Program-made: the position numbers and the translations under genes
DNA from: Nitrososphaerales archaeon TH526
GTDB lineage: Archaea; Thermoproteota; Nitrososphaeria; Nitrososphaerales; Nitrososphaeraceae
NCBI GenBank assembly: GCA_014523665.1
Contig: JAATVR010000071.1
Span: 1-5,916 of the forward strand
DNA: 5,916 bases
Direction: 5' to 3'
Shown: piece by piece, positions 5,162 through 5,916 of the stretch
Layout: each line of letters opens with the position of its first letter
How positions within the stretch are numbered: the stretch's first letter is position 1
The notes under the pieces: model-generated
Databases searched by the model: none
What the model saw: the letters and a program-made list of their open reading frames with translations, nothing else
Told to the model about the DNA's origin: nothing

Positions 5162-5916
5162 TCATTTTTTTAATAGTCGAAAAGACATAACAAAAACTGA
5201 AAATATTACTGCGGCACTAATTAGAAAGGTTGCTCCTCCAATCAAATTATACAAGACTCCTCCCCCAATTAATCCAATGATACTCGCTACGCCTCCAACA
5301 CTACCTGCAACACCCTGAACAGCTCCTTGAAGAACTGTACCTGCACGTTTTGAAAGAATAGACATGAAAGAGGGCCACATAAGGCCGTTACCAAGAGCAA
5401 ATAAAACTACAGCCAAAGATACTGAGACAATATTATTTGAAAAAAATAAGACAAAATTTGTTGCCAAGATTAAGCTGCCAAGAATAACTAGTTTTTCTTC
5501 AGAAAATTTTTTTAATGCTTTACGTAATACTGGTCCTTGGATGAATACCATAATTCCACTTAATATTGCATAAAATATCCCCAACTGTGTTACTGACCAT
5601 TTAAGTTCACCAGCTGCATGAGTCGGAAATGAAGAATAATATACATTAAATCCAAGAAATATCAAAAAATATAGTACGAGTAAAAACGAAATATGTTTTA
5701 TTTTGAAAACGTCTCCAAATTTAGGTTTTATAGGATTCGCAGGTTCGTAGCAATCTTTACATTCTTGTGCAAAGACTTTTCTAATGGTTCCTTCTTCAGG
5801 AATCACTATTGGATTAGATTTAATCCTGGATTCTCTTAATAGGAACCCTATTACAAATAGTGTAACTAAAGACAGTAATAATGCTGCTAGAACTGGAAGT
5901 GTAGCCCCATAAACTG
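5162..5916 (-). CDS. MFS transporter, C-terminal half (5' end beyond window)
   Basis: Major facilitator superfamily membrane transporter, cut by the right edge; 250 residues of the C-terminal half are visible. They begin with the end of a helix (LPVLAALLLSLVTLFVIGFLL) and the RES-type start of the central loop, then a long loop, then six hydrophobic segments beginning at ISFLLVLYFLIFLGFNVYY. The LGNGLMWPS and VQGVAGSVGGVASIIGLIGGGVLYNLIG segments resemble drug/H+ antiporters of the TetA-like DHA1 group, so small-molecule efflux is likely, but the substrate is not known. The frame is open through the edge; the GTG at 5806 is internal, inside the loop, and is not the start. The central loop contains CKDC (codons at 5761-5750), an unusual possible metal- or redox-sensitive pair. 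It ends in LLKK then TGA, convergent with the CHAD gene. Confidence 0.88.
   Translation of the reverse strand, partial: VYGATLPVLAALLLSLVTLFVIGFLLRESRIKSNPIVIPEEGTIRKVFAQECKDCYEPANPIKPKFGDVFKIKHISFLLVLYFLIFLGFNVYYSSFPTHAAGELKWSVTQLGIFYAILSGIMVFIQGPVLRKALKKFSEEKLVILGSLILATNFVLFFSNNIVSVSLAVVLFALGNGLMWPSFMSILSKRAGTVLQGAVQGVAGSVGGVASIIGLIGGGVLYNLIGGATFLISAAVIFSVFVMSFRLLKK

Noticed and set aside
5162..5916. MFS gene as ArsJ (organoarsenical exporter)
   Set aside because: There is no adjacent glyceraldehyde-3-phosphate dehydrogenase gene, it is about 3 kb from the ars operon, and the visible half looks like a general DHA1 drug transporter.
1..5916. CRISPR array, insertion sequence, transposase, integrase, att site or replication origin
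   Set aside because: No regularly spaced direct repeats, transposase motifs, terminal inverted repeats or tRNA-linked direct repeats were seen.

Overview
The window looks archaeal, most likely an AT-rich soil-type Nitrososphaerota (Thaumarchaeota, possibly near Nitrosocosmicus). This is inferred from the low G+C content, TATA-box promoters placed about 27 nt upstream of start codons so that transcripts are leaderless or nearly so, archaeal-style ArsC and HxlR-family proteins, and genes separated by AT-rich spacers with T-runs. The genus is a guess.

Left part (1-2325): an arsenic-detoxification locus. Reading leftwards on the minus strand are arsM (As(III) S-adenosylmethionine methyltransferase), arsC (thioredoxin-type arsenate reductase) and a MIP/aquaporin channel that runs off the left edge. 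arsM and arsC share an ATGA overlap; the channel must start at a non-ATG codon inside arsC. Diverging from arsM on the plus strand is an HxlR-family winged-helix regulator with a vicinal Cys-Cys pair. The 63-bp divergent gap holds one TATA-like element usable in both directions, bracketed by a perfect 8-bp inverted repeat, GTTTACTA...TAGTAAAC. The proposed logic is that the HxlR protein senses As(III) and controls both directions; ArsC reduces arsenate to arsenite, ArsM methylates arsenite, and the channel releases arsenite or neutral methylated species. No ArsB or ACR3 pump is visible.

Middle (2326-4049): a convergently oriented zinc-dependent alcohol/aldehyde dehydrogenase of the CAD/YahK type. 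It has its own well-placed TATA box and a 10-bp palindrome just upstream. A gene-poor stretch of about 400 bp follows, with several TAACAAT/ATTGTTA copies and an orphan TATA/poly-T arrangement.

Right part (4050-5916): a CHAD-domain (polyphosphate-binding type) protein on the plus strand that starts at TTG; a convergent spacer holding a perfect palindromic TATA box, a strong hairpin and a T7 run, possibly a small RNA; and the C-terminal half of an MFS transporter on the minus strand that is cut by the right edge.
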